This document shows positions 51,965 through 63,403 of a stretch of 64,000 nt of DNA, one piece after another. Every line of letters starts with the position of its first letter. Within the stretch, counting starts at the first letter, position 1. Source of the DNA: Rusavskia elegans (lineage: Eukaryota > Ascomycota > Lecanoromycetes > Teloschistales > Teloschistaceae); contig SAUG01000130.1 of the NCBI GenBank assembly GCA_011316305.1, positions 41,218-105,217 of the forward strand, in the 5' to 3' direction. The position numbers and the translations under genes were made by a program. The notes below the pieces were generated by a model. The model saw nothing but the letters and a program-made list of their open reading frames with translations. It searched no databases and had not been told where the DNA came from.

Positions 51965-54952
51965 TCACGCTCCTCCCCTCCACTCTCTCCAAGCGTGCGC
52001 AAACGCCCTCGTCTCCTTTTCCTCTTCCCACCCCCCTATCCCCCCACCACCACCTTGACCTACCGCAACCAGAGGCACCATACTCGGCCTCCCATGCGCG
52101 CACTGGAACGGGAACTTGCATTCCGCCAACCGTGCGACCAGCGTCTCGCATTCCGCATGAGTGAGCTCGTCGTTGAACATGATGGCGCTGCGGCAGGCGC
52201 GGCTGTTCAGCATGTCAATGATACCTTGCGGGCAGGCGGTCAGCTGGCTGAGCCAAGTCGCCGGGGGTCCGTTTGACTTGTCTAGATCGGGGGTTGTTGA
52301 GGTAGCTATGTGGGGTTGAGTGCTCCGCCCATCCTCCTCGAGTTTCCAGACCTCTCTGCGGAGAAGGTCGATCAGAAGTTTCGGCTCGAGGCGGCAGCGC
52401 TCTGCGATGACGGGCGGTAGGTATTTGATCATGATGCACGTCTTGGTATCGAATGTCGATGAAGCGGCTTCAGGTGGCTTGGTCAATTCGTAAATGATGC
52501 CCCAGCGGGCGAAATGATGGGCATGAGCAACGAAAAGGCCATGTTCTTGGACTTTGATCTGGAACGCAATGGGTTTCGGGAGCAGCGTGGTTGCGATGCC
52601 TGGTGAGGAGTTGAGGCCATAGATTTGAGGTGAGGGCGGAGTGCAGAGCTCTGCTAGAAGGGCTTCGATGCGGATGCGCTCGTCTGCCGCGTGTTGATCG
52701 ATGAGTGCTAGGATCTGATGCTCACCCGACGTCTTGTTGGAGGCATGGTCGAGGTGTGGCACATGACTGGTCAGTACTAGTATAAACTTCTTGTCGACCT
52801 GAGAGATGATTCTGGCGTTCAAGAGACCAGTCTTTGAGAGCTTAAACGGGGGTAATGTGGTCGAGGCTTCGGTGAACGCCTTTCCGATGTCTCGATGTGA
52901 GCAGCCTTGATGCCTACCGTGCAAGGCGTTGGGCGTTTCGAGCATAGGTCCTTCGAATGACACTTGTGGTATAGCTTGTTCTGTTGCTGGGCTGAAGACC
53001 GGATTGTTCCAAGCCTTCAAGAAGCTGCCGACCCACGAGTCTGCTTCAGGAACAACTGAAATTGATGCACGGCGAGGGAGCCTCTCGATCCCAGCCGTAC
53101 GCTTGACAGAATGCAACACACCCTCTTCACATGTTCCGTCGGTTTGATTGGCTAAGGGTCCCTTGGACACATGAGGCACCGATTGACCGGTTCGGGAATT
53201 GAGCAAGGAAGGGACTTTTGTCACTGGATTGATCCAGGTGAATGTGTCTTCTGAAATATGCTCCGAATGCTCACCCTGCAAGGCCTCCTGAGGTGACTGC
53301 ACGCTAGGAGTGTCATGTTGGGTTTTCCGAGGGGTTTGAACATCCGTCTTTACATCAAAACAGCCGTCACCGATACCTCGGGTGGTGCCAGTCTTGATGC
53401 GGCTCCATCCACTGAAGGCTTCAGCGTAGTGGCCTCGGTCCATATAGACTTTTGGCATTTGAATGCCACAGCTAAGAGTATCATCACCGAATGTCACAAT
53501 CTTCGTCTGTCCATCGGTGCGTTGACTCGACCTAGGTCTGGAAACTGGAGTCGCTACAGAGCTTGGGCTTTGACTTGCCGACGCCTTCTCTCCACTTTGG
53601 GCATTTTCTAGGACGCTATGAAGTTTTTGATTGGAGCCTGGACGGCGCATTTTCTGCCTTGTCCGGGGTCTGAAGTGGTGATCGTTGAGGAAGCCTGTAG
53701 TCATTGCGCCCAGAACTTTGACGATGCTTGCTAGGGTGCTTTCTCGTTCAAGTATGTCTCGCCCGGCAAGGCCCTTTGGTGGGACGTCTTCCTCCATTTC
53801 AATCCGGATGACGAACATAGGCCAGCGATCCACAGCCTTTCCAGTACCACGGAGTTGTTTGTTGGTAGGGCCATCCTGCTTAAAGCGACCGTCCTTGCTT
53901 TTCTTCCTCGTAGCGATTTCATCGTCTGATCGATTTTCCGAATTGCCAAAGCTTGAAAGGGCGAAGATATGGTTGATTTCATTATATAGCATGCTAGCAC
54001 CATTATCCGGACTCAGGTAGCGGGTTCCTAAAGACAGGAACTGTGTTCTCTTGCTGGGTACCGGTCGTAATGAGAAAGCACCACGTATGGTCATAAAGGG
54101 CGTTCGAGCCGATGTCTTGATCCATGTTTCCCTGATATCGGGCTCGATATAACCTGCCTGTGACAAGACGCTGCATGAATAGACTAGATCGAGTGGCCTT
54201 GACGCTCGATAGTACTCTCTATCCTGTACGGATTCCGCAGTCTTGTTCCTCAGGATTATGTTTCTGTCGACGCCTGGACCCCTCACGATCACGGTGACAG
54301 GAGAATGCCACGCCAAGAGTGATCCCACAATGCTCTTGCGAATAGTCTCCCATTGCCGCTGATGCTCGTACGATGAGGTCAAACCACGCTGCTTCACCCT
54401 CACAGGCATGTTCCCAAACAGATCATGGACCTCGACTTTGGTGCCGTGTTCACGGTTCGCCAACCGGTAACGAGACGGAGCGGGTACAAGCCTGGCCGCA
54501 GGTCTTGCATGGTGGTAGATGAGGGTCGCTGATGACCGATGGGCATGGTGGTGGGAGGTGATTGTGAGGATTGACACGGCGGCCAGCGATGCCAGAAACG
54601 TTCCTTTACGGCCCTGTAATTGGTTTGTGTCTCCAAACTTGGAGGTGTCTGCAAACACAATTAGACCTTGGGGCAATGGATTCGATAGCGAGGAGCAGAG
54701 AATACGGTACGCCTTTCCAAGATCGCCATTGTCCAAGAAGTCCCCTGGCTTGATACCCAAGCCATCATCCTCTACTGTACACGCACCACGACCGAAGTCC
54801 AAGTCGACCTCGATTCTGCTCGACGAGGCATCCAACGAATTCTTGAACAGCTCGATGGTAACATGCTCCAGCGAAGAGATGGTAGTAGAAGACTTGATCT
54901 GGGCAGCAACATCATCCGGTAGAGGTCGAATGGCGGGAGTCGAGCGAATCAT
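51965..54952 (-). CDS. MLH3: DNA mismatch repair protein Mlh3
   Basis: Partner of Mlh1 in the MutL-gamma endonuclease, which makes meiotic crossovers and helps repair insertion-deletion loops; nuclear. 995 codons in one open frame starting MIRSTPAIRPLPDDVAAQIK. The N-terminal GHKL ATPase has TIELFKNSLDASSSRIEVDL and DDGLGIKPGDF near residues 32-70, then GTFLASLAAVSILTITSHH and GTKVEVHDLFGNMPVR. The central ~400 residues are a divergent linker. The C-terminal endonuclease domain carries the metal-binding DQHAADERIRIEALL (DQHA..E..E, residue ~750), with ACRSAIMFND and CAHGRPSMVPL completing the site, so the nuclease looks intact. A 20-residue stretch between GKAY and TSKFG looks intron-like, but its best splice pair (62 nt) would shift the frame, so it is kept as coding. 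Confidence 0.94.
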   Translation of the reverse strand: MIRSTPAIRPLPDDVAAQIKSSTTISSLEHVTIELFKNSLDASSSRIEVDLDFGRGACTVEDDGLGIKPGDFLDNGDLGKAYRILCSSLSNPLPQGLIVFADTSKFGDTNQLQGRKGTFLASLAAVSILTITSHHHAHRSSATLIYHHARPAARLVPAPSRYRLANREHGTKVEVHDLFGNMPVRVKQRGLTSSYEHQRQWETIRKSIVGSLLAWHSPVTVIVRGPGVDRNIILRNKTAESVQDREYYRASRPLDLVYSCSVLSQAGYIEPDIRETWIKTSARTPFMTIRGAFSLRPVPSKRTQFLSLGTRYLSPDNGASMLYNEINHIFALSSFGNSENRSDDEIATRKKSKDGRFKQDGPTNKQLRGTGKAVDRWPMFVIRIEMEEDVPPKGLAGRDILERESTLASIVKVLGAMTTGFLNDHHFRPRTRQKMRRPGSNQKLHSVLENAQSGEKASASQSPSSVATPVSRPRSSQRTDGQTKIVTFGDDTLSCGIQMPKVYMDRGHYAEAFSGWSRIKTGTTRGIGDGCFDVKTDVQTPRKTQHDTPSVQSPQEALQGEHSEHISEDTFTWINPVTKVPSLLNSRTGQSVPHVSKGPLANQTDGTCEEGVLHSVKRTAGIERLPRRASISVVPEADSWVGSFLKAWNNPVFSPATEQAIPQVSFEGPMLETPNALHGRHQGCSHRDIGKAFTEASTTLPPFKLSKTGLLNARIISQVDKKFILVLTSHVPHLDHASNKTSGEHQILALIDQHAADERIRIEALLAELCTPPSPQIYGLNSSPGIATTLLPKPIAFQIKVQEHGLFVAHAHHFARWGIIYELTKPPEAASSTFDTKTCIMIKYLPPVIAERCRLEPKLLIDLLRREVWKLEEDGRSTQPHIATSTTPDLDKSNGPPATWLSQLTACPQGIIDMLNSRACRSAIMFNDELTHAECETLVARLAECKFPFQCAHGRPSMVPLVAVGQGGGGGIGGWEEEKETRAFAHAWREWRGGA

Positions 54953-55513
54953 GATCTATAGCAGGAAAGCAAGTAGGTGTTAAGGTGGCTAGTTTGCGGT
55001 GGTTCAAGGAATTGTAGATCTGCCAAAGCACTCCTCAGGGCGGATGCCATGCTGTGTCGAGGCAAGAGCAACTCCCGATCTCGCCCATCACTACAGCATC
55101 GATACCTTGATGAGCAGCCGACTGTGTCACAGAGCGTATCTGTGACAAGCGGCAAGGAACATGGCGGCTGACGGGAATCGGCCACAAGAGACAGACAATA
55201 AAGTAATTTTACATTTGGGTAGCTCAGGTCTGTAGTAGGGGCAAGTGATAGGGCTGACTTTACTAGCGCCATAACCCGGGTGATTGGACAACTCGGCGAA
55301 CTCTTCGATCTGTCACTCTCAGTCAGTAATTTGACTGAACAAGTACCTTTTATTCTAGAATCTGGTTGATCCAAGAAGCTCGCTCGACCTGGGACTAGGA
55401 GAACACGTCATCAACAGTTCGACCACGAGCAACATGCCCCATTAGAACAGCTCCGTTATTCAGGAGGCAGAACTTTGTAATTCGAACATCACCAGTGAAA
55501 GCACATTGAGAAT
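54953..55513. other. Divergent intergenic region, MLH3 / Ser-rich gene
   Basis: 561 bp between opposing start codons; holds two promoters. No gene or clear element. Confidence 0.5.
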
Positions 55514-56881
55514 ATGGCGACCGCTGAGGCAGCTGTCCGTTCTCAAGGTAGGCTCCTCCGTCTCTATGTCAGTCTCGCGCTTACCTTCTCGCAAGATCGG
55601 CACTCACGCCGGCGCCCGTTCTCCTCGTGGATGAAACGGCTGGCGAATCTTAAGAGTTCCTCCGCAGACGGTGTGTCCAATGGAGCCACCAAGCGCTCTC
55701 AGCAAGCCACAGCCCCCAAGGCGAAGAAGACAAATGCTGCCAAAAACCATCCATATCCTATTTCCAACAAGCCGGAGCCGCCTGCATCCATACCAAGTAG
55801 TGGCAACGGCCATCTCTCCTTTCACACACCTCCTTCCGGACGCAGTGTCAGCAATGACTCCCCATCTCACAGCAAGGTCTCATTACCAGTCTCCCACGAA
55901 GGACAACATCCACCAACCATTAGCACCAAGTCTACAGCGCCGACCCTAGCCACCAATGCCGATACTGTCAACTCGGACACAGCTACCTCCAAGGCTGGCA
56001 CCACCGCCACGGTGGGCGCAACAGTGAGCTCCAATGGCATCAGTGGCGGCGAGGGGAGTACATTCTCATCCCCGGCGCCATCTGTACGCTCCCTCACAAC
56101 CACTCTAACGACCATACAATCGGCTGCGCCCTCCAACCTGTTAGGTGGCGGCCACAACAATCATTCACAACCGACCGCGCAGTCCAATGCATCCGGAGCA
56201 CAACAGCAGCCCTCTCACTTCTCGCATCAATTCCCGTCTCCGGCGTCGGCCATCCCGTCTCATGTCACTGGTCCGTTGGGAGGTGGTGGCGGGCACGCAG
56301 CCACTTATAGCACAGCTACGGCCAACAACATCTTGACGGATAATGCGTCCATCATGACACTCGCCTCGTCATCCAAGCGTCGCCGGCGCAATTCTCTTGA
56401 TACCAACGCTTCGGTCCGGGCACTCGCTCCATCTTCAATCTTTGGCGGCAGCAGAGAGTCACTTCCGTTGAGCGTTCTCAGTGCAAATGTTGGCGATACG
56501 AGCACGAGTGCATCCTATCAGGCTAGATATCCGAGTGTGGCTCATGCCGGTGCGGAACGTGCAAGCGTATATTCCTCCTCTGGAAACGCACCTGCCCTCA
56601 CAAGCGAAAGGAACAGCTATTACGCGACCAAGCAAGCCCATGCTGGGGATGGAGGTAGCGTCAGAAGCGGATTGGTTGGGCATGCGCGTAATGATAGTAT
56701 CACCGGTAGCATCGGTGGCATTGCAGCCGCGGGGACTCCGCTCGCCAGTCCGAGAGAACTCCCACCGAGGGAGATGCCGCCTGGGAAGTTAAGTCGCCGA
56801 AGCTCTGGATGGGGGGAGGTCAATGAAGAGGACTTGCGTAGTGGTGATGAACCTGATGGGGTTGCGAAGGCTCAAGGCTAA
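55514..56881 (+). CDS. Hypothetical Ser/Thr/Ala-rich protein
   Basis: Exons 55514-55547 and 55596-56881 (48-nt in-frame intron, GTAGGC..GCAAG) give 439 residues. Splicing produces MATAEAAVRSQDRHSRRRPF then SSWMKRLANLKSSS, a compact basic N-terminus that looks conserved. The remainder is low-complexity, with Ser, Thr, Ala, Gly and Asn, KRRRRNSLD (a basic phospho-type site near residue 288), and SERNSYYATKQ. The C-terminus, PPREMPPGKLSRRSSGWGEVNEEDLRSGD, looks more ordered. No membrane helix or known domain. I recognise no named family. Coding status is supported by the splice site and the strong bias of one frame. Confidence 0.7.
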   Translation: MATAEAAVRSQGRLLRLYVSLALTFSQDRHSRRRPFSSWMKRLANLKSSSADGVSNGATKRSQQATAPKAKKTNAAKNHPYPISNKPEPPASIPSSGNGHLSFHTPPSGRSVSNDSPSHSKVSLPVSHEGQHPPTISTKSTAPTLATNADTVNSDTATSKAGTTATVGATVSSNGISGGEGSTFSSPAPSVRSLTTTLTTIQSAAPSNLLGGGHNNHSQPTAQSNASGAQQQPSHFSHQFPSPASAIPSHVTGPLGGGGGHAATYSTATANNILTDNASIMTLASSSKRRRRNSLDTNASVRALAPSSIFGGSRESLPLSVLSANVGDTSTSASYQARYPSVAHAGAERASVYSSSGNAPALTSERNSYYATKQAHAGDGGSVRSGLVGHARNDSITGSIGGIAAAGTPLASPRELPPREMPPGKLSRRSSGWGEVNEEDLRSGDEPDGVAKAQG

Positions 56882-57258
56882 ACGCATTGTGGTTTGAAAA
56901 ATGGATTCTGGAACAACACGGGGATGACCATGGAGGATACAAAAAGGGGAATATTCCAGGGGCAACATTATGAGAGACGCTTTGGAGCTGCTGTTCTCGA
57001 CTATACCCACGCCTTGAAGTCCTGTTGAATCAAATAGTCGACAATTATGATCCTGGCACGCAAAACTTTGCTCATCACACGACTTATGGTACAAGAGTCT
57101 CACGTGCTTCGCTACCGACTCTTGGCGAACAAGTCTAGTGCAACTGCCCATTTCTCTCTGAGTTGTTTTCCGGAAGCTATTGTAAATGAAATACTTACTT
57201 CCTTCGTGTACTCACGGTTCGAAAATGTAGGGCACTGAAAATAATACTGTAGGTTACA
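56882..57258. other. Intergenic between the Ser-rich gene and PNK1
   Basis: 377 bp; no gene. It should contain the 3' UTR of the upstream gene and the PNK1 promoter. Confidence 0.5.
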
Positions 57259-58856
57259 ATGAAGCGAGATGCAGAGACGGGCTCGGTCTCCCCTCCACCG
57301 ATAAGACGAAAGCTGGAATCGACAACTACCAGTAGGTTTGGCTTGCATCTTCGCGTAGGTTTACTTCGACCTCACAACTATTTGCAGAAAAGGCCGTTGC
57401 TGGCTTCTTTACCCCGGCCTCGAAGAAATGTCCTGACCGAACTCACTGGAGGGTCGTCGCCGGCACTCTACTGCTTGGACGTTACAGACCTTATGAGCCA
57501 TCAGGCTCAGATGACGCTCAACCGGTCAAAAGAAGAAAGATCGCTACCTTCGATTTTGACTCCACCTTGATCTCGACATCATCAGGAAACATCCATGCTA
57601 AAGACGCTAGCGACTGGAAATGGTGGCACATGAGTGTTCCAAGTACACTAAAGCAGCTCTACGCAGATGGATATTCCATCTCGATCTTGAGCAATCAGGG
57701 GAGTATTGGACTGAAGGGTGATCCCAAATCTATCAAGGGTGACCCGAAGAGTCTATCCAACTTCAAGTCGAAGGTCAACGCCGTGTTTAATCAACTTGAC
57801 ATTCCTATCATTCTGCTCGCTGCATCTGCAAGGGATCGATATCGAAAACCACGGACCGGCATGTGGAACGAGTTACTTGAAGAACTCGACCTCGATGACA
57901 GTGAGGGGGCCGATCTCGGAGCGTCTTTCTTCGTAGGAGATGCTGGGGGTCGGGCAGCCAGGAGTGGAGCGAAAGCGGACCACTCATGCTCCGACCGGTA
58001 CCACCGCCCAACCCCGTTTGCATGACGGTTGTTCTGACAAGAGCAACCAGCAACCTTGCCGCTAACGTGGGTATCGAGTTCAAGACTCCCGAGGAATTCT
58101 TCTTGCATGAAGCAGTACTTCCCTTCACACGAGACTTCGAGCCACGGAATTATCTAAATCCATCCTTGACGACATCGATAGATGCAAGTCCGCTGGTGAT
58201 CGAGAAGAGAAATCCACTGGACATTGTAATGCTCTGTGGGAGGCCTGCATCGGGGAAATCGACGTTCTACCGGATGCACTTGCAGCCGCTGGGATATGAG
58301 CGAGTGAATCAGGATACTCTGAAGACGGTAAGATCTTCGCCGTGGGGATTGTGTCGTCCCTGACGATTATCCATCAGAGAGACAAATGTGTAAAGGTCGC
58401 GTCAGGACTACTGCTTGGAGGAACCTCAGTAGCTGTCGGTAAGCAGGTATGCCACAATATCTCGCGATAGTTGTCCTGACATGCGGAAACAGACAACACC
58501 AACGCCGACCGTGAGACCCGAATGGTATGGGTGCAACTTGCCCAACATTTCTCAATCCCAATCCGATGTGTGCATTTCACAGCAAGTGATAAGCTCTGCC
58601 AGCACAATGATGCCGTACGAGCGATTGCTGGTAATCAATTTAACCCAGAGAAAAGAGCAATGTTACCCCACACGGCGTTCTCTAGCTTTGCGTCAAGGTT
58701 CAAGCAGCCACAAGTGGATGAAGGGTTCCAAGACGTGGTCCCTGTCGAATTCCAGGTAGGCCAACCGTGTGGGGTTTCAGCCTGCAAGCTGATCTATTCC
58801 TATAGTTCCAAGGTGACGACGAGCAGCGCAAGATCTGGAGTCGTTACTGGATCTAG
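57259..58856 (+). CDS. PNK1: Polynucleotide kinase 3'-phosphatase
   Basis: Cleans broken DNA ends by removing 3'-phosphate and adding 5'-phosphate for single-strand break repair. Six exons, 57259-57331, 57388-57997, 58051-58327, 58378-58438, 58493-58755 and 58806-58856, all in phase, giving 444 residues. The N-terminal half is a HAD phosphatase: IATFDFDSTLI (catalytic Asp-x-Asp), SILSNQGSI, RKPRTGMWNE, VGDAGGR, then SCSDRNLAANVGIEFKTPEEFF after splicing. The C-terminal half is a P-loop kinase: MLCGRPASGKSTFY, RVNQDTLKT, RDKCVKVASGLL, SVAVDNTNAD, ending FQFQGDDEQRKIWSRYWI. No FHA domain, as in fission yeast Pnk1. Each exon join restores a family motif, which strongly supports the model. Confidence 0.96.
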
Positions 58857-60779
58857 AGTCTAGACACCCAGCTGGTCCGCGTCGCGTCTGCATTGCCTCG
58901 CATGCTCGCTAATCACACCCTACGAAAAGCGAAAGTGGAGATCGCTACAGAGATAGAGGGTAAATTGTACGAGAAGAGCCGGGGAAGTCAACCAGTACAT
59001 TGTACGTCCTTCACCATCTCCAGCTTCGGCCCTTTTGGACCATAACTGAAACATTCGTGGAACGGGAAGAACAATTCAGAGAATCATGTCCAGCAGCAGC
59101 GATGATACCACGATTGCTTGAAGGGGAAACTCTTCATGCAGCCTGCCGCTGTCAATATCTGTCTACCAGGCAGTCGCTGGAGCTGCGGGAGTCCATGGAA
59201 GTAGATGATGTACTGACAGTTACGACCCCGGAGAAGATCGAAACCCCCGACACGTGCGGAGACCCAAGCGTCCTGCATGCACTCCGCCATTCCATACGTA
59301 TAGCCGACGCTCTGTTTCTAACCCACCGTTCCATGTCTACTTTTGAACGTGACGCACACTACGAATGATCTACCTAGTCAGTGATCAGTGATGCGCTTTC
59401 ACAATAAGGTAGCTAAAGGTAGGTTGCCCTGAGGATCGGAACCAGACACTCGCTGGCTCTACACATCACTCATTATTCTGTCGCACGTTTCCGAGCCAAG
59501 ACCACAAGCACCAAGAACGGATTGTATTCTTTTGAAAGTCCGAAGGTCATTCAAACGTCTGCTCCAGCAGACCACACCACTCCAGCGTCCTTACGGAGTA
59601 TGGATACCACTTGCTTTCAGCAATTCTATCTATGCCTCGCTCGACCTGCGCAACACTTTGATGGTCAAGACAAGGCAGGTCAAGTGAAAGGGCTGGAACG
59701 ATCACGTCAGACGCGCAGCTGGAAGGCGGCCGGCCGGACGGGCGACGGCAGAACTTGCCCTCTTTTCGTCAAGTTGGGAGCTGGACGACAAGATAGCCCA
59801 CGCCTGATCCACATCGTCTCCCCGACAGTGGAACCCGACCGGTTAGGTGTGTAACACGATCCCATTCGTCGAATGTGAAAGAAGTGCTGGCGGTACCTTG
59901 CATTGGTGAATCACTTCTGGCCGCACACCCTCTTCAAGACTGAAGAGCATCCGTTCTTACCAAGCAAGCAGAGAGTACGGAGTACTGAATAGGGATTGCG
60001 ACCAGCAAAGCAGAAGCATGGTGAGCTGTCAAATTTTGTTGGGTAGCCCGATTGTCGATGGAGCGCAAGTGGGCGTCGCATATAGAGAACATCAATTGGT
60101 AAGCAGCTGCATCGATTCGCATAACCATTTCATTATTATTTGCTGATGGACTTGGTGCCCAGCAGCGCAGTGATCTGATGATTCCTTTTCCTTATTCTTC
60201 ACCGACTCATCGGGTAGGGCAAGGCCCAAGCAAAGCAAAGCGAGGCATGACATGAATGTGTGACGGGGCAGGGTAGCACAGTGCTCACTCCAGCCAACTG
60301 CCGGAGCCTTGATGATGAGGCAGTAGTAATACTGACCTACGTAACAATAAGGGTTGTTTTCCTTCCCGTTGCAGGACCCTTGCATATGGTAAACCAATAG
60401 GAGGCCAAAGATGGTGTCTCCGAGCACAGCCGAGCTAGCCTAGCTCGCCTAGCCTGCCTTAGAGGGAATAGTAGCGGGCAGCCACACCGCTTGTGGTGTG
60501 GTTGCAGAGAAGAGACGGAAAGCTGGGGCCGTTGCCCTGCTTCTTTCCCCTTCTGGCTCGCTTGTTGTTCCCCTCCTGCCAGTGAGCGTGCGAGAATGGG
60601 CGAGGCAGAGAAAAGTCGCAGCTCCCCGGTTCTTCCTTCAATCCGTATTTGTACTCCTTCCACCCTGCACCTGTCCGTCTTACATACCTGGACCTTCCCT
60701 TTTTTTGCCATTGACTCTGCTTGTTCCGTGTCGTGTGCGTGTAAACATTGCTCAATTGAACGCCACGGTACGTTTCGCA
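58857..60779. other. Intergenic, 1.9 kb
   Basis: Downstream of PNK1. Open frames at 59000-59370 and 59520-59850 have no ATG start or family and no consistent splice sites. The CT-rich stretch 60640-60760 is likely leader or promoter for the gene that follows. Confidence 0.45.
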
Positions 60780-61019
60780 ATGGCTTTGCAGATCCGCCGG
60801 AGCTTAAACGCCATGTGCTGCTTTCGCGACTCGGATACATCACTGACATGGCAACAACAGCTTCGACAACGACAACAACAACAACAATTCAACTCAAGTC
60901 CAGCTCATCACGCGCAATCCACCAGCCATCAGCTCTTCCGTTCGCTCAACCCCCTCTCGCCCAAACAACCGAGTGGCTCTGCCACATATTCCACCTCCGT
61001 CCCAAAAACCTGCTCGCCA
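60780..61019 (+). CDS. Possible upstream exon, or uORF, of the following gene
   Basis: An ATG at 60780 opens MALQIRRSLNAMCCFRDSD.. with a Gln-rich run (QRQQQQQ), and reads 85 codons to a stop at 61035 in the same frame as the gene starting at 61083. A 63-nt intron (61020-61082, GTACCA..GACGAG) would join it in phase to MRELRKLHLPQ, but the acceptor lacks a pyrimidine tract. It is either a true N-terminal exon adding 80 residues or an upstream open frame in the leader. Confidence 0.4.
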
Positions 61020-61082
61020 GTACCAAGCATGTCATAATTCACTCAACCAAGTCTCCATATTCCAAAACCCTCACGCGACGAG

Positions 61083-62682
61083 ATGCGCGAACTACGGAAA
61101 CTCCACCTACCACAGCTGGTCGAGGCAAGGATGCGAGAAGAGCGCACCGTGAAAATCGACACGTCCGCGTCGGCCACCACAGCCCACCCCATGCAGCTTT
61201 CCCAGTCTTCCATCTCGTCCGATTACCCTTCGCCGACCACTCCGACCTTCTCTGCCAGAGGTCATTCGCGCTTCCCGAGCTCAACCTCGTCGCTCGCCTC
61301 CTCTCCTGCCTTGCGCGACTCCATGGACGCTTTTGGCGTTGGCAAACGACCATTGACCGAGGTGAGAGAGGAGCCGCACGAGCCGGATGAGGACTACCAG
61401 ATGATCAATACCTTTGCCAACAGCCCTCCCGACCAAGACAGTATGTCTGCCTCTCATGTTTGCGGTCGCACTTGCCGCCTCCTAGCGTTGGCATTCCCTG
61501 CATGGCTGACTTGACCGCAGATGATTTCTTGATCCAGGCCATGCATGCAAACTTCCCCATCACCGAAGCCGATATCGTGCCATCTCCCGCCCACTATGAT
61601 CTCACAGATGAATACACTGCCGAGCCTGACTTCGGACCTCATCCGTCCGCCAAGCGACGCCGCGCAGATGATTTCGGGTTGGCAGGATTCACCCAGCGCT
61701 TTGGCACTCGAATGCCGTCCTTGTCACGGAAATGGCGACAGAGGAAGACGGCGAACATCACAATCTCCACCCAAGGCTTACAAGAGCGCCCATCCCGCGC
61801 GAATTCGACCCGCGCCCCATCGCTGGCCAACTCTTACATTGAGATGGACGACCAGGATTATCCTCTCCCACCGACCCCTGCCATAAGTGCCTCAGGTCAC
61901 AATGGGGGGGACTCCCCGGTAGCACCCATCGATATTCAACGTGCCAATCGGCAAGAAGAAGAGACTGAAGCAGATGTTCAAGCCACCACCCCTCTTCTCC
62001 CACCGATTCTTGCCAACCTCTCAACCCTAACGAAAGAGACGCCTTACCAGTCGCCTCTCCAATCACCGTCCATTGCCGACCCTGGGCCAATCTCTTACCC
62101 TCAAACACCTGTTGAAACTCCTCAGCTGGCTTCGTTGCCGTCACCTCCATTGTCCACGAAGCCATCGGTCTCCTCCATGCACCGGCCACGGGCCCTAAGC
62201 CATACTACCCTCATGCCTACTGCCGATATCCCTCCACTCCCGATGGTGTCTGTGCCTGATCCATGGGCGGACTCTCTTGGTCATGCCAACTTCACCATTG
62301 CCCCCGAGCCTTACCTTCCACAACAATTCGATGTCGAAGCGTGCAAGCAACTTCGTACCGACTGGGAAACTGCGCGTCGGAACTTCGCGAGACATATGAT
62401 GCGCATAAGCGAGCATTACGGTGTTACTTCGAGGATACACAAGCTTACCGAAGAAAAGTGGGCTACCATCGATGCGGAGTGGAAGCGCAATACTGAAATG
62501 TGCCTGTCTCGCACCGCAGACAATGGCTACGAGAAAGCTCTGTCGCAAAGTCAGTCGTCTGTCGCCGAGCCGGCTCCGGTGGTCACACTTCCTTCGCTCC
62601 ACGGACCAAAGAGCGAGGGAAAATTCCCTAAACTTGGCGATGAAGATATCGTCGGCCCAATGGAAGTCGTTGCCAGCCCATT

Positions 62683-62722
<40 letters not shown>

Positions 62723-62830
62723 CGCAAATCGACCAAACGCTCCTTCTTTCGCTTCTTACAGGGCGTCTTCACACCCCCGAATGTCAACATCTTTGGGAAG
62801 CCATCTGGCCGGAGAGCAGCGACCCTATAG
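61083..62830 (+). CDS. Hypothetical disordered protein with polyglutamine run
   Basis: Exons 61083-61440 and 61521-62830 (80-nt intron, GTATGT..CGCAG) join in phase to 555 residues starting MRELRKLHLPQLVEARMREE. The N-terminal helix is basic. KRPLTEVREEPHEPDEDYQM leads into exon 2, where DDFGLAGFTQRFGTRMPSLS and KWRQRKTANITISTQGL form a conserved-looking basic patch. Long Ser/Pro/Thr-rich disorder follows. Residues ~400-460 look helical (CKQLRTDWETARRNFARHMM, EHYGVTSRIHKLTEEKW, DAEWKRNTEMCL), a likely coiled or helical bundle. A run of 14 Gln (CAG/CAA, 62683-62724) precedes KRSFFRFLQGVFTPPNV. No enzymatic domain is recognised. A regulatory or scaffold protein of filamentous fungi is inferred from composition only. 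Confidence 0.72.
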
Positions 62831-63384
62831 CCTTCACCCAGAGAAATCTCTTCGAACCAATTTCGAACCAACGATGCATGTACTTCTACGGCGTTAGACA
62901 AGATGGACGATACCCCGGATGTTACGGCCACTCAACCACGCTTTGGCGTCACACCCATAGAAATATACGTTACCGACCTCACATTCCTTATCACGACACT
63001 TTACTTCCCTTATTGTCTCATACATACCAAACTTTTGAGTCATACATAGACTATACCCCCGTACATACTGTACACCTCTTACACCAATTCACGAGACCTT
63101 TACGATGGAATGCTACGAAACGATGCTTATGACCACATTCCTTTTTATTGCAACTCATTACGAATCTCATTTTTTTGTCACCATGTTTACTTCGATGCGT
63201 TATGTCTAAGCAAGAAAGAAAAATTCAAAAGTTGTAGCGAGCGAAGGCGCCCGCGCTATGGTAGTGGTGTGTATGGGAAGGACAGGCAGGTAGCGGGCTC
63301 AAGGAGAATCCTGTAGATGTAATCGGACAGAGGCAGGCCTAGGATGTAGACAGCTGGGAAGGAAATGGAAGCGGGAAAAACCCA
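62831..63384. other. 3' flank of the polyglutamine protein gene
   Basis: No gene supported; AT-rich downstream sequence with short overlapping frames of no recognisable family. Confidence 0.45.
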
Positions 63385-63403
63385 CCCCCCCCCCCCCCCC
63401 CCC
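63385..63403. repeat. Homopolymer C run (19 C)
   Basis: Nineteen consecutive C after CCCA at 63381. Length is likely variable and prone to sequencing error. Confidence 0.85.

Noticed and set aside
54661..54722. 62-nt intron in MLH3 (GTACCG..TTGCAG)
   Set aside because: Good-looking borders, but removal shifts the frame and destroys the conserved GTFLASLAAVS block.
60491..61390. 299-codon plus-strand frame
   Set aside because: Starts without ATG and runs through the leader and into the wrong frame of the gene at 61083.
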